From positions 1,488,001-1,552,000 of the forward strand of contig NC_051139.1 of the NCBI RefSeq assembly GCF_014839805.1: a stretch of 64,000 bases of DNA. Reading direction: 5' to 3'. Shown in pieces: positions 21,501-36,500 of this stretch; the first letter of the stretch is position 1, and each line of letters opens with the position of its first letter. The stretch comes from Manduca sexta. Lineage: Eukaryota; Arthropoda; Insecta; Lepidoptera; Sphingidae. Under the pieces are notes generated by a model that worked only from the letters and a program-made list of their open reading frames with translations, had not been told where the DNA came from and ran no database searches. The position numbers were made by a program, and so were the translations under genes.

Positions 21501-24500
21501 TAACCAGCATACTTAATCCACTGAACGTTTGCAAGATAACTGGCAAAAGCAAACCAAAGTTTATTAATATCACTAGGAGATAGAAAATACGCTACCACGT
21601 CGTAATATTTAAATTAATATCACAAATTTATCCATTGCAATCCGGTCTGAACAATCAAATAGACATGTCAACAATAAAAGTGCAAATTGGCAAACAATTG
21701 CTAATTTGTCATTAAGATGACCAGCTTCCCTTTTTTGTGCAGAAGTGATGAACGCCGCCTCAGAGGACGAACTCAATAACATTCTGTATAACCGGTCACA
21801 TGGTACACTGATCCGACATCCGGTTGTATGGGTAATATGGAAACCTAAGGTAAGGTGCTATTGTATCTGTATTTCAGATTGTAGGTCCGAGAGCGTAGTC
21901 TGTATAGTCTATTTTTACTGTAAGCAGTGTGCAATCACTTGTGTTTCATTTTTGAGGATATTATAGCTATAATAATCACTTTTCATTGAGATATTGTCCG
22001 GGCAGTTTACAAAATTGCTTAACAAAAATGGACTTTATTTTTATTTTCATTATAGTCCCTCTCAAAGTGGTGCCAGCAACCGCTTATCAGTTTATAAAGT
22101 GGTGGGCCATCTTAATTAAAAATTCTTAAAGAATAATAAGTGACGAAATTCATTGCTATGAAATGCTTTGTTTGTGCATCAATTTGGGATTCTGAGTCTT
22201 CCTGGATAATTGTAAGGCTTACTTACAGCTATCCGACGTGCTCGGCGATCGTCACGTCACGTGTATAAATAAATAATTGCATGTCATATTTATCAATAAA
22301 TAAACTATAGTTATTTAACTGGCAATGACGTGAGTGACCGCTTTAAAAACTGCGTTCAGCTAACACCAAATATCCGAAGGCCTAATGGTGTCTAGAATAT
22401 TAATGAGATCGATTAAATCTAGGTTGTTACTGCTGTTTAAATGCTCACATATTTTCACGTAAAAATTATCGAACAATGAAACCATATTTCCGGTTAAATG
22501 CTTTAAAAAAAAGTATATGGACATAGGAATTCTTTTGTCTAATATGTGTTTATTTAACTACAGCGTAGCAGGGGAGGATAATGACTTTGCAAAAATATTT
22601 TAAGAATAACCATCACGGAAACAATACCTATTAAGAATTGTGGAATGGTAATAAAACAGATCTATGCGCTCAACCTAGCTATCTGGTTGTAATGGGTACA
22701 GAGTTCACTTTCGATGGATTTGGTTATAAAAGTTATACTGGTTGCAAAATATTATAGTAGCGTAGTTATTACTTCAGTACAGTTTTCTGTCATGTAATAC
22801 CATCTCAACCTAGAAAGTACAATTTATGATATTGTTAAAACAATAGTCCAGCTGTACTATATTTTAAAACTAGTTTATTAATAATCCGATAATTTGTCCT
22901 TGATGCGTATTATCAATTTAATACGTCATTTATAGAATTGATTATCAAAATCTTACACTTAGTCGATTTACATAAATTATTTGATAGCTTACAAATAAAT
23001 AAGCCCTGAAGCATATTAAAGTACTTGGTTAATAAACTGTGTGTTAATAATTTTTTATCTTCAATAAATTTATAACTTATTAGTTCTTAGTTAATTCCAA
23101 AACATGCCATGTCTAACCTAATTATTTTTTTGTTAAATACGTTTACTTTATTTCTTTTTCTTTTTTTTCTTAAATACTTAATGCATGCTGTGTCTCCTCA
23201 GATGTAAGATGCACGTTGTTTTATACCATATTTATTTTTTATTTTAAGCGGTAATTGATTTATGTGTTATCTTTTTTCAAAAACATAATAAATAAATAAA
23301 TAAATGTGTTTAGAAAGGCAACACGTGGAGTGTCAGTATACGCAGCTCTGAGCGCGCGCGGTATGAGACGAGTGCGAGCGCCGTGGAGTACACCAATCCT
23401 CACCTCCGCGCCGGCTTCTTGGCCGTGCAGCTTGCCGTCAGCAGAGCTGTTGTAGAGCAGTCTAGTACCATACTGCCGAATTTTGAGGTAGGCCTTACTC
23501 TAACAATACCGATCTAATTGTCTTTAAAAAAATATTGATAGTTTCCTAAGAAAATCTTAGTGTAGCTACAGAGGTCAAGATAGCTGCCATTTCTGGCATG
23601 TCTCATAAATTCACCCTGCATATGGCCTTATGAAGTGTGATAAGCTAGTATAGTAAATTTCTTAAACTTTTATTTCATATTTCGTCTCTAATTAAAGGTC
23701 ATCTTCGTGCCGATGGTTTAGTCTATACAGCATTAAGTTAGGTTTACCATTAAGGAAAATATTCAACTAAACTTGAATAGTGCAAGAGTTGATATTGTAA
23801 AGGTATCTTGCTATACTACTGTTTTGCACGGTCATTTCTTGAGAAGCTTTGATTACTCCTACATAATGATGGAGAGACGAGTATCCGGCCATATCAGTTA
23901 TTAAAACTGATTGTGACATATCAGTTGCGATGGTTGAAATTTTTTAAAAGGTAACTCGAGGCATAAAAAATACTTTAGTTGACATATCGCGACCAATTTA
24001 AAAGAAAACAATAACTAAGACGAACATAAATAAACCTAAAAGTGAAGCCGGTAGGAATCAGGTTGTGTGGACGCTTCGCCACTGTGGTATATAAAGGTAA
24101 AATTGAACCCCAAACATTGTCCTTGTCAGTTAACACCTGCTATTCGTAAAAAAAACAATTCCGTTTAAATTCGTTAGCATAATTAATTTAGATATATTTA
24201 AGTATTAAGATCATCGATTAAACGCGTGAAGGAATGTGGTTAAATACAAGAGGACACGTGAAGAATAACAATTGTTCACGTGTGTTGCTAGGGAGGTCTC
24301 TTGTGGAAACCATCCACTCTGCACAAACTGTATACCGTAGGTCCTGAGTTGGAAACTCAGACTTATTATGTGAGTTTTTCAAGGGTCCTCAGCTTGGTAT
24401 AACATCCTATAGAGATGGTGTTGATCTACCAAGTAATGAGTTTTAAAAATCTTGCTGTATATTATGAATGGTGTTGGTTGCCAAACAATCAGTATTAAAA

Positions 24501-27500
24501 ACCTCACATAGGGTAGAAGGTATATTATGAATAAATTTCCAGATGAACCTGGTATCCATGCCGGTGTCGCCGCTCATGGAAGAGAATAAAGTGCGTAAGG
24601 CCCTTTCCGGCATCCTGCTGTGCATAACAGTCGCGCTAATACCACCCGTGCTGGAGACAGAGGCTCTCGTGGTCAAGGAAACATTTAGCAGGTTTAAGGT
24701 TCGGTTGCATTAAACTACTGATTTGGAAAGTTTTTTGTAGTAGAGGAAGGAAATAAGCCAGCGGATAGCGTAATTACAGGGGAATAATTTCTACGAATAC
24801 CAATTATGCCGTATAATTGCTGATCTTTAGGTTGAAGTGGGAGATAGAGGGGTGAATTCACGTGAAAGGGCCAGGGCCTCAGGGCCCCAGTAAATTCACG
24901 TGAAATATTCTCATGCTCTAGTGATCAGTGGCGAAGCGTCCATACAAGCTGATTCCTACCGGCTTACCTTTTGTAAATTAATTTAAAATAATAAATGAAA
25001 AACACAACTATATAACTGGAATAATAATAGTATATTCAAACAAGTCATCCTATACTTATTCCATTAAATCAATACTTCAACGATTACGGTATATAGTTCA
25101 TATTATTATCAATTCGTTAAATCGTAACTCGCGCGCAGTGCTTGCACCTTATAGTGTTCGAAGTGAACCCGACCGCGCATAGCTTCCCTCGCGATATTGT
25201 TGTCTCTTTCACACGCAGCGCGGTGTCTTTGTCTAATCTTTTGGAAGTGACGTAAAAATACATGTGTGCGTGCGTGTATATGTACTTCAGGGTAACTCGA
25301 GAATTTGCGGCTTAATGTTGGGCCATTGGCGTGAATTTTTTTAATAATTTAGAATGTATAATTAGTGTTTGTGTATAGTGTGGGTTATTAATTTTTGTTG
25401 GGCTCTTTTAGATAAGTACCTATGTTCAAAATATGTGATTATTTGTTAAATTTAGAGTTAAGACATAATGTTAATGTTAGAAGGAAATTATTATGTATTA
25501 TGATATTATACTGATTTTAATTTATTGTGAACAGCGTATTACATGATAATTGTAGAAAAAAATATTTCCTCGGGTTACCTTTTGAAAATTTTCACCCTTC
25601 GCCACTGCGTGATGTCGCCGTAATCGTCACAAGTTACTTGCGTACGCGCAGAATTATCAATCTTCACTTAAAAGTAATTCTATCTTATAAGTTTTAGCTT
25701 AATTTATAATTACATAAATATACTACAAAAGTTTACTTCTTTGCCGAAACCCGGGATTGAACCAGGGATCTTTAGATCTTCAGTCTAACGCTCTCCCAAC
25801 TGAGCTATTTCGGCTATATGATCGAGTGATCATTTAACCCTATATGATGTAATATTATTATAGATAATGTCAAAAACTGTTCCAAAAAATGTCTTATTGC
25901 CGAAACCCGGGATTGAACCGGGGACCTTTAGATCTTCAGTCTAACGCTCTCCCAACTGAGCTATTTCGGCTATATGATTGACTGGTCATTTTCCCCTGTA
26001 TGATGTAGTATTATCATAAATGACGTTAAAAGCTGTTGCAAAACAATTGTCTTATTGCCGAAACCCGGAATTGAACCGGGGACCTTTAGATCTTCAGTCT
26101 AACGCTCTCCCAACTGAGCTATTTCGGCTATGTGTAATCTAGCAAAATTGGAAGTGTTTCTCGGATAGTAAAACAATCATTAAAATAACAAAAGCAATTT
26201 TCTTGTAATAATATAATATATTAATATAAACATATTGCACAATAAGTATTATATCAGTGTAAAGAATGCATTAAAATTGTTAAAAGTGTTTGTTTACAAG
26301 TGCAATAATGATAAGCTTATAAAATAAATACCTATCTAGTATATTAAGATATGACCTGTGACTCATAGCGGACTCTGAAGAATATCTTTATAGCCAATAC
26401 GTAGAAGTCCTGTTGATTCATGATTAATAATACCTATTATATGAGACTACTCACAGAAGAATGACAAGTAGGTTTAAGGCCATTGTTTAACAAATTTTGT
26501 TGGTAATAGGATATATTTTACATCAGCCCGGATAGCGACCACCGTACACATGGTGTAAAAACCCGCCAAAGTGGCCCGGAATCAGCATGTGTATAGCCGG
26601 TGCCAACAGGCCGTCTACAGGTTCAAAACCAAAGCACATACTACTACTTCCGAAGTTACTTGTTTTTGATATTGTTTATCAATTATCATTCGCTTTAACG
26701 GTAAAAAAAACTTCTTGAGGAAACTTACATAGCTCAGATTTTCCTTAAGTATTTCGAAGTCATGTGAAGTCTGTTTACTCATACGAGGCTAGCGTGGTAA
26801 TTATATAATACGGAGCTGGCAATATTATTTATTATATAATGATTACATAATATGACTTTATATCGTATTTGATTATGTTGCCTCGGTGGCGTAGTTGTAT
26901 TACAATACATCTGCAGTGCTGAAGTCTCGAGCTCGATCCCCGGGGCGGGCAAAGTGGATTTTTGTACTGAGTATCAGCCCGAAGTCTGCAATTTGTGTTC
27001 TGTTTGGCGATAGTCTCGCCCTCTGTCACATCATGGGACTAAATAAACACGGCGGAAAGTAGATGCACTCTTATCTCTACCATTTCGGCGATAAAACCGT
27101 GATGTGTGTTCACATTAATAGTTTTCATGGCTCAGCGTGCATTTTTTTGAGAAATATGTGGGTGATATGGATTATAATTATGGTCGAAGGTATCACTACC
27201 AACATTCCTATAATAGATATTATGTTATTAATTTTAAAAATATTGTTTAAATTTAAATACATATCTTGCAAATGTATCAATTTTACCCGAGCCAGCTCCA
27301 ACGGTTCCTGGTTAACGGTGGTGCCTACCCCCGGGGAAAAGGTCCTAAAAGGTCCGAGTGTGTGTATTATTTTACATCCCCAGCGCGCTATTTGCATGCG
27401 CAATGTCCTCTACTCGTCGATGTACATCGGGTGGCTGGCGTACGCGTTCCTGACGGTGTTGCCACTCTGTCTGCTAGCCGCCGTGGCCTTGATTCTTATC

Positions 27501-30500
27501 TTCCGCTGGATCCATCTGCTGTTTGCGCTGCTTGTGATGCTTGCCTACGTGTCCGTCATGATGATGCTGGCTCTCATCATGGCTATGTTTCATAGTAAAG
27601 GTGAGTCAAGATCCCGGGTGAGTATTTGAATCTTAGTGTGTTCTATTGATTGTTTTTACTTCTAGTATTATCTTTTAAGCTTCACATTCTTGTATACATG
27701 TATACCTGGAATTTAAGTAAAACTTATCATAATTCATGTCCATTTGCCAGAGTCGCTGAGATTATTTTTAGTGAAAGAATTTTTAAAATCACTTTAAGAA
27801 GTTCACCATTTCACTCTTCATTAACTACATACCATAGTCTCTATTTTGCATTAGAGATTAAAGTATTAAAATAACTGCAAACCCTTCCTAGCCTGGATAG
27901 CGTGCGTATGGACGACGCTCTTCACGCTGCTGCAGATGTACCTTGCGGAGCTCTTGGTGCATCATCATTACGACCTGCAGCACGGCGTCCTGACCTTTAT
28001 CCTCCACGTGGCGTTCCCTCCACTAGGACTGATCAACGCGCTGAACCTCTTCGCGTTGCTGCAGACTGGCCGTGAGTAGTAACCGAATAATTACAAAGAA
28101 GATATTATATAGCCTGACTAAGATAACAAAAATTTGCTTTGGGGTCGCAACTGCTGCCTTTATTGTTTTAAAATTAACGTCATCAGTACAAGAAATTAGT
28201 TCTATATTTTATCACAACATGGCGAGGTTTTTTATTTTCCTGATCGGGATATACTTGAATTTATTATTAGATATAGCCACAAAGAATCAACACTTACTTT
28301 TTTCTTTCCTATTGTTATCCTACATCACCCATTTTTTTCCTTTTGCAGGGCAAAGTAGAGGGTGTTATCACATCCAAATTTAGTCAGCTATGTTCTACAT
28401 ACTAAATATGAATACTGCTTATGTTTCAGGTAGCGGTATCGAAGGTTACGACCTGTTGATCACAGTTGTGACGTGGACACTGCTCATCGTATTTTATTTC
28501 GGCATTTTGATGCTGCTGCAAAGGACATTAGGTCAAGAGAGGGCCATCGGTGGTCAAGTCTCCTGGAAGACCGTTGTTTTTAAGAAAGTTGAGGTACATA
28601 TTCCGTTTCATTTACTTACTTACATAAAAGATCTGAATCTTGATCTTCATTCCGATACTGAGTAAAAGTCAATCAAAATATGTCATTTGTAAGCATTTAA
28701 AAAAAACTTTGATCTAATGTAAAATGGCGGTTAATGAGTAGTCAGGTATCATCTGGTAATTAATCATCGACTCATGAATATAGAATATTTTTTAACGTTC
28801 TGATTTAAAGAGTTTTCACCATAATTATAACATTAGGCATATAAAGTTCACAGCTGAGCATAGGCCTCTTCTTAAGGTTAAAGAAACTTTGTTGTTGATA
28901 CATATTTATTGTATGTATTTAGGATTTGAACTTGCAAGTATTCACCCTCATATTCATAGATCCACATGTAAAGATTTTATGTTATATTTCAGGATGTAAA
29001 CACGCTACGGCGTATAGAAACCCCGACTGGTAGAGAGCGCGAGAGGCTGCAAGAAGTTGATGAGTTGGTGGCGAAGGCTATTAGTTTTCGGAATGTTTCG
29101 AAGGTTGGAAATTAGCATCCATTTATTAACATGATCGATTTCCATTTTTAATATATTAAATTTGCTCACCACCCACTATAATATATTTTCCTGATTTAAA
29201 CGACCCACATTTTCCGGGATAAAAACTTAAAGCCTGATTTCAAAAACGATTCTAATCTTAGTCTGATCCAATTCCAAGAAAAAAACCAATCAAAAACAGT
29301 CATTTTAAACATGTTATTATTTTTTTATTCTTTTTCATCCATTTTTGTGATTGATCGAAAAAGAGCGAATGAAATCATTGAAATCGGTGATGTATCAATA
29401 CTTCTTGTTTGGCATATGAAATTTTACGTACGTGAAGTCAACAACAAAAACTATGGTATCATTTTCTAGTCCATCATGGGTGTTTCTGTGCTGAAAAACA
29501 TCACGATGGACGTATACCGCGGAGAATTCACGTTGTTGTTCGCCGAGCGTATACAAGAAAAGATGGTGGTGTCTCTTGAGGATCTGTTTACTGGTAAACA
29601 AATTATTTATATATTTTCGACCTAGCTTTATAATGGATACTAATTTTGCACACAGAAAGTTTGAAGGCACACATTGTCATCTTCATTAGTGATGTGTCAA
29701 GAATAAAATTTAAATGACTCTCCCTGACAAAGTAAAAGCTGTTTTGTAGAGTAGCCAGATCAAAACTAACTCGTACAGAAAAAATCAAATGCCATTCAAG
29801 GTTTTGGCATAAAATCTTTATTTCAAAATAACAGACACTGCATAAAATCTCAACATTATCTTCAAATTAATAGACACTGCATGTCTATACGTTTTTCAGG
29901 TTTGACGTACCCGGACAAAGGCACAATAAACGTTCTAGGTCGCAACCTAAAGCCGGGAGATAACTTTATGACTGAACCGCACATGGTGGGCTTCTGCCAC
30001 CGCTCCAGGGTCCTCGTCGAAGATCTCACAGTTCAGGATCATTTCACGCTATTTACAGAAGTGAGGCTGCATTTTGTTAATTATATGCAGCAGTATGATT
30101 AGGTATTATATTTTTAAAAAAGTCGATAAGCAAGCAAATCGGTCGAATAACATTATATTATTGCCCTCATAATATGAATATCTTCATCAAGGAATGAAGG
30201 ATTTTTTGAATTCCTTGAGGTTGTAAGAAAAAAAATTACTTTAATTTAAACCAGTTTAGAGCAGTCAACTGAATTGGGTATAAAGATGAAACCGTTGACA
30301 ATATTTTTGAAATCTAAAATATTATTTTTCTAAATTAGATACGACTTTTATTTCATCCACAGATTTGTCTATGGCGCGAATCAAATCAGTACATATCGGA
30401 ATACGGACACATTCGTTCGACGCGTCTGCTCAGTGAGTGTGATTTGGAGAGCGTAAAGCACGAGCGTGTCAAGAATTTGAGCAATTACTATAAGGCTCAA

Positions 30501-33500
30501 CTTTGTTGGGCGATTGCAATGCTTATGGAACCTAGGGTGATATAGCTTTTCTTTTAAGCTAAGTGTAGACTAGCAAGTTCTGGTAGAAATATATTGCGCG
30601 AGAACTTCAAGATGCGTTTACACTAGCGACAATATTTTATTAACTCTATTACACAAATCTCCTCAAGCCAACTGGGCAAGAACCCGCTTACGCCTTTATC
30701 GTATACTGCTTAGATTAAGTGATCTAAACTCGAACATTTAAAATGAGACCGTATGCGGTGGCCATACCCGGAGCTTGACGTCGGCATCACTCAGAGTTTG
30801 ATGGGTTCATGCTACTCGCCGCTCTCCTGTAAACTCAAAATTTGCATAAGTCAGCGTGCTATGATTATGCACATGGTATAAATTGCTTCCGGAGATAACT
30901 ACTGCAAATTTTCATGCTAGTCTAAACTCCGCTTTAATAGAATTCTTTAAGGATATTATCTTGTTACGCGACTATGTGACGGTACTAGCTTTTCGATCGC
31001 CAGAAGGTCATAGCGGCGTTTGACATCATTCATTAATTACCATCAGAACTTTTGTAAAAAATAGCTGCACGACACTACACTGTTCTCGTCTTCTTGAGAC
31101 ATAACATTTTGTTTCTCCTAGATATAATATGAAGTGATCTCTCTCCGACATTTTGTTATTAACATTTCCTTTACAGATTGTAGTGATGCCGAATTTCACA
31201 GACCAACCCAGATACATAGCTGTCATAAAAGATAAAATTATGGTAATTTTAGCTATATTAATAAATATGAGAACTTCAATACAATTTATACTAATTCACA
31301 AATTGCTTTTAGCAATACAGGAAGTATTTGACAATAGTGAAATTAACGTTTTCAAGTTCACAACTGGAGTACGCGGATCGCGTGTTTTTGTTCGATAATA
31401 AAGTGTTAGTTTTTGGTGGAACTCCTGCTTATTTGTTTTTCAAGTACGGTGAGCTCACATATTTATAAATGTAATGTTTATACGACATATTCATATAAAC
31501 GTTCATTAATCGACTCTTGAATCGCCAAAGGAGTAGGCAGCCCAGATTCAAAAAATTTGCCCAAGTTACGCTAAACTAATTCCTTTGCCGTGTATGACAA
31601 TCCGTATCTATCTCAATAAGTGCCAAGTTATATACCGAAACATACAAGTTATAACTATTCGAAAACACAATAATACAAATATTAAAATATTTTATTGGAT
31701 TCTAATCAAATACATACATAGTTTTAGTATAACTATATCTAAATCTATAATTCGTAGGTCGTGAATATAGAGTTCGTATGACGCTCAGAAGCGAAGTCAC
31801 CCTGGATGATGATGGTATAGCCGAGCTGTTACAGAAAGCAAAGGCGGTTGGAGCGACAGTACGCGCGCACCTGGGCTCTCTACTCATTCTGCGGCTGCCG
31901 GCCAGTCCGACGGCAAACGTGGCCGCCTTCGTCAGGGATATCACGGACAACGCTAATAGTTACGGAATGACCTCTTTGAACATCAGCCTCCCGGACCCTG
32001 AGGAAATTTGTAGAAGGTTTGATTTTGGTTATTAGTCTTTAACCCTTTTTTACGTACTTTAAGAAAAGGTCCTCGTGTAATACCTATATATACAGAATAT
32101 CCTTCATAAAATTTTCAGAAAATTGAGGCTCTTAATGCCGGTCTTTCTTTCAAATATGCCGCCCCCTTAAAAAGGCCTATGCTGCCCGTAAGCCAGCCTA
32201 AAGTAAGGCCTATTGATAAATCTGATACTGATTACTTTCGCATACACCCAGGTTAAGTACCAAAGAGCTACCAATTTATTACAATGCTAAAATTTCACCA
32301 TGTAAGACATAGTGGTGAAGATTTAGTACTTATTACTAATTTGTTATGAAAATACAAATCGCCGAAATATTTTATTTATTTTTATTCAGGGCTATGGCTG
32401 ACACAAAGTCTGATTATATTGAAGATCCTACTTCAGATGTATCTAAGGAGGCGCTAAAGAAGATCGCGGGTAGATAGCCTTATGAAAAAGTCAGATAATA
32501 CCTAAATTTATTTATATTTCATATATTTTTATTGTCATTAACAGAACCAGTCCCTTGGAAAAGAGTCAAGACCAGTTTCGGTAACTTAACACTTTTGAGG
32601 AACGTGGCGTGGAAATACTTTTCATTCTACGTGCACTATCGACTGTTCCTCATAATTACTGTGAGATATATTTTTTTATTCTTTATTTCGATAGTGTAAA
32701 CATCATCTAAAACTCGTAAAGTCACATGGTAGTGTGCTTCACCGACAATATGACAAGATTTTATTATGATTTCCTATGTTTACGCGAATTTTAGACTTAA
32801 AGTTAAACTATTTTTCGGATTTTGTCGTGGTTTTTATATTTTAATTTTCTCCCGACATTTCGAAGACTGCAGCCTTCGTTAAAGTTACAATATCTACCTA
32901 CATTTTACAAATAATATAATGTTTACCGCTATGACTCCTACCGACGAGATGCGTTGCTGTATACATCTAGTAGGGCAGGCCGTAATAATTCTGACGACCA
33001 ACGAATATAGTCATAATTAGAGCTACACTGTACTTACTTACTCAGTACCAAATTACTTTGGATTAAAACTGAGCTCTTAATATTTTCTTCAATTAGCTAA
33101 TTTCGACGCTCCTGGCCGGTGCTTTCATTGGCCTGTCACTGTCTTCGATTCTCTCACAGTTGGGTCAGAGTCGTTCTGCCGAGACAACTTCGCTCGGAGA
33201 GGTACGTTTCTATCTGCCTATAAAATCTAGCAAACCAGGTGGTGATAGCAATAGCGAAGGTAGAAATTTTGCGAAAGAGAACCCGATACAATATATAGGT
33301 ACTAATATGCATAAACGCGGTTTGCAAATAATTTTTATTATTATTAGATTTAACATAAATTATGAAAGGGAAGCCGGTAGGAATCAGTTTATATGGACCT
33401 TTTGCCATTGGGTTATAGGATATTTGTGTCAGTCTGAATAATTGCAAGGGTCATGGTAACCCACGAATTTACCTGAAATTGTAAATGCTTGTGGGCTGCA

Positions 33501-36500
33501 GTTATCACTTACAATGTACCTGCAAAATATTTTTACTATATTGCATTGTAAGGATGTACGGTAAACTACGAAATATTTTTTTCTACAGATTCTGACCGTG
33601 GAAGCGTTAGAGCAGCCAACCACGCTGGTCCTGCGTTCAGGCAATACCTCAGAAGCACAATCAATCGCAAATGCGTTTGTGTTTTCCCCTTTTAATTATA
33701 TACATTTTTTATTAAAATTGTTTTGTGTCGAAATACATTCTCGAAGGCCAGCTAGATAATTAAGTTCTTTAAATATTTGTAGTGAAGTCAAGCTTGTGTT
33801 TTAGAGGCTGCTGAATTCACAAAGAATACACTCATTATTTTAGGAAAGCCAGAAGCATGTGTTCTTGGGTTTTGAATTTGCGGACATTCGTCCAGCAGAT
33901 TGTTCCACAATCAACTAGGCTCCCGCCGCATTTTTATTAGTTCGCTGTTATTTCCAAATCTAATTCTATATTTCTTCTTGTAGATACGTTCTGTCGGAGC
34001 CTAATGTGACTGAGAAAGATGTGGAGAAAGTGTCATATACTGCATTATCTCATACAGAGGTATATTGGTAACAATAGATGTTAATCTAGCCTATTTAAAT
34101 ATCCTAGGTTTCAACCAATCATCCAATATGCTGTCTTAAATTTCCTTGATTAGGAAAGTTTGTATCCTAGTTTATGACGCCGAATATACCAAAACAAAAA
34201 TATTGGTATAATCGGTGGATCAAACTGCATAGAATTGTCAGCTATAATGCACACAGTCATGTAATACTATCATAGCTTTTGATGTTGTTGATAGATTTCC
34301 ACACATCACAAGTTATTTAATTAAATATACCAAATAATCCCCTTATATGCTTTATGATATAGAGCCTGACGGAATACCTGGTCACACGAGCTATAGACTC
34401 CCCTCAGCATTATGTCTATATGTATGCTTATGGTATGGATGTGTCTAAAAGTAAAAATGGCACCTTAATCGTAAGTATTAAAATTTATATTCAGTTTTAA
34501 TCTTTCAGCAAAATTAAGAAGTAAAACGTTTACTACCTGTATACCCTATCAACACCATTTAAAATAATAGTTGCGTGCACCCACTATGTTTTTGTCTCTA
34601 CACCACCCCAGGTTGACTGCTAGAGAATGCCTTCGCCATTAAGTTGTTGTGTATAAAGTGCACATAATTAAATAAATTCTTGAAATCATGAGATCGTTGG
34701 CAATGACTAGTAGGACTTTCTAATACAACAATATATCCAAAATTTATATGCATGTCGTATCATATCTGCATTTATTGCGCTTCTTGCTTTCTCAGTGAAG
34801 ATATTTTGACATAATGAATTTTTTGCCAATTTTATAAGCCTATTTATTTCAGGTGCAAGCTCTATACAGCCCATTGCATTTTGACAATGCAGCTGCCGCC
34901 CGTTCATTGGCGAGGGCCTACATGGCCCTGTTACGTCACTACACTGGAGCCTTCGACGCTAGCATACAGTTTACCGATGACCCTCTAATTCTAGACCTTA
35001 CTCATGTTAGTATGTCATATAACAAGCTGAATTGATTCCTATTTAATTCTTTTTCTTCCCGCTATAATCCCCTTTCATTAAGAAGTTAATTTTACGCTAA
35101 CTTGGTTTGGCTTAGTTTTGTTATCGGCCTAGCATCAGCCTCACCTGAGGGATGTAGCCCTTGGAATTATCAAATATATTCTTGACTTGTGTAGGTATTG
35201 AATTAAAATTCCATCTTCATCGTTCGTATTCTGATGAGACCAAAAAGGTAAAAATACTACAAGCTCCGAGTTTTTATGCCAAAATTACATTAAATGTATT
35301 TTCAGTGCAAGAGATCCGCGATGACTCCTCCCTTGCTAATACAATTTCTTTTGATTCTGACTATATGTCACATAACGCTTATACCATCGAGAGAATACGG
35401 ACTTGTGAGACATATGCAGGTAAATTCCACATTAATAAAATTGAATTAAGAAAACAATGTCCCTTGAATTTGATTTCTATATATTTTTTTATACAGTAAA
35501 ATATATTTTTTCACTATGGAATTATGGTGTCTGCCCTGTTTATTTTCATTCTTTTACTTTCTGAAATATCGCTAACACATTTGCAGAAACATGCTATGAA
35601 TTTTTCCCCTGCCCGGTATTGGTTTATGCTGTATTTCTGCGACCTCATCTTGTACTGGATCCTGGTGGGTATCATGACAGTGGTTATGATAGTGATTATA
35701 CATCTCGTGGTACCAGGAGCCGAGTTCCACCATGGAGATCTTTGTGAGTTACATTTTTCCAGTATTAAGTTTTCTAGAACATCACCAGAGTTTCGCTTTA
35801 TATTATGAGTTCTTGGCACCAACATCTTCTTCATATAGTTTTTCGTGAATTTACTGCAAAAACAGAAGACGCTTATGCGGTTATTATCTGGAAATTAACG
35901 AATGCCCGCTAAAATTTCGAAAGTGGAATTTGGTAAACCTTTTATGGGTACCTACTCTATAAAAATTCCCCATATAAACTAAACTTCTTGAGCAACATTC
36001 TACTTAATCCAAAATGGAATGAGTCTTTTCCACTTTGTTTGGGATAGAATAACTTTATTAGAATTTACAACTAGATTAGTAAGTATCTATTTTTTATAGA
36101 ATAATTGGTTTCAGTGGTGGTTCCATTCATGCTAATTGTCTATGGAATTGGTTGCGTACCCCAGGCGTACATCTTCAGCTTGGGGCGTCGAGTTACTCTC
36201 AATTCTATGACGTTTGTTATAGTAAATATGATTTTTGGTTAGTTGATCTATCAATACTTTTATAATACAGCTTGTTGCTGTTTTATAATTAGTTCCTCTC
36301 GCTCTCTTGTACCATTGATTTGTACACCGACAAAAATAAATGGTGACTGCCGTAAAAATGTGGTAAGGATTATGATTATAAGTTGTACATCGGATTAAAG
36401 CAAATAAATAAGTCATCTTACGAGCTTTTTTGCCGGTTAATATCATTTTAGAACTGATTGGTATTTATTGGTATGCAAAGCAGTCACATTTAACTAACGA

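Noticed and set aside
27063..27383. Upstream part of the open frame before ABCA exon 6 as coding
   Set aside because: It starts inside a SINE and lacks ABCA resemblance. The CCCCAG acceptor at 27383 and phase continuity with exon 5 mark the true exon start.
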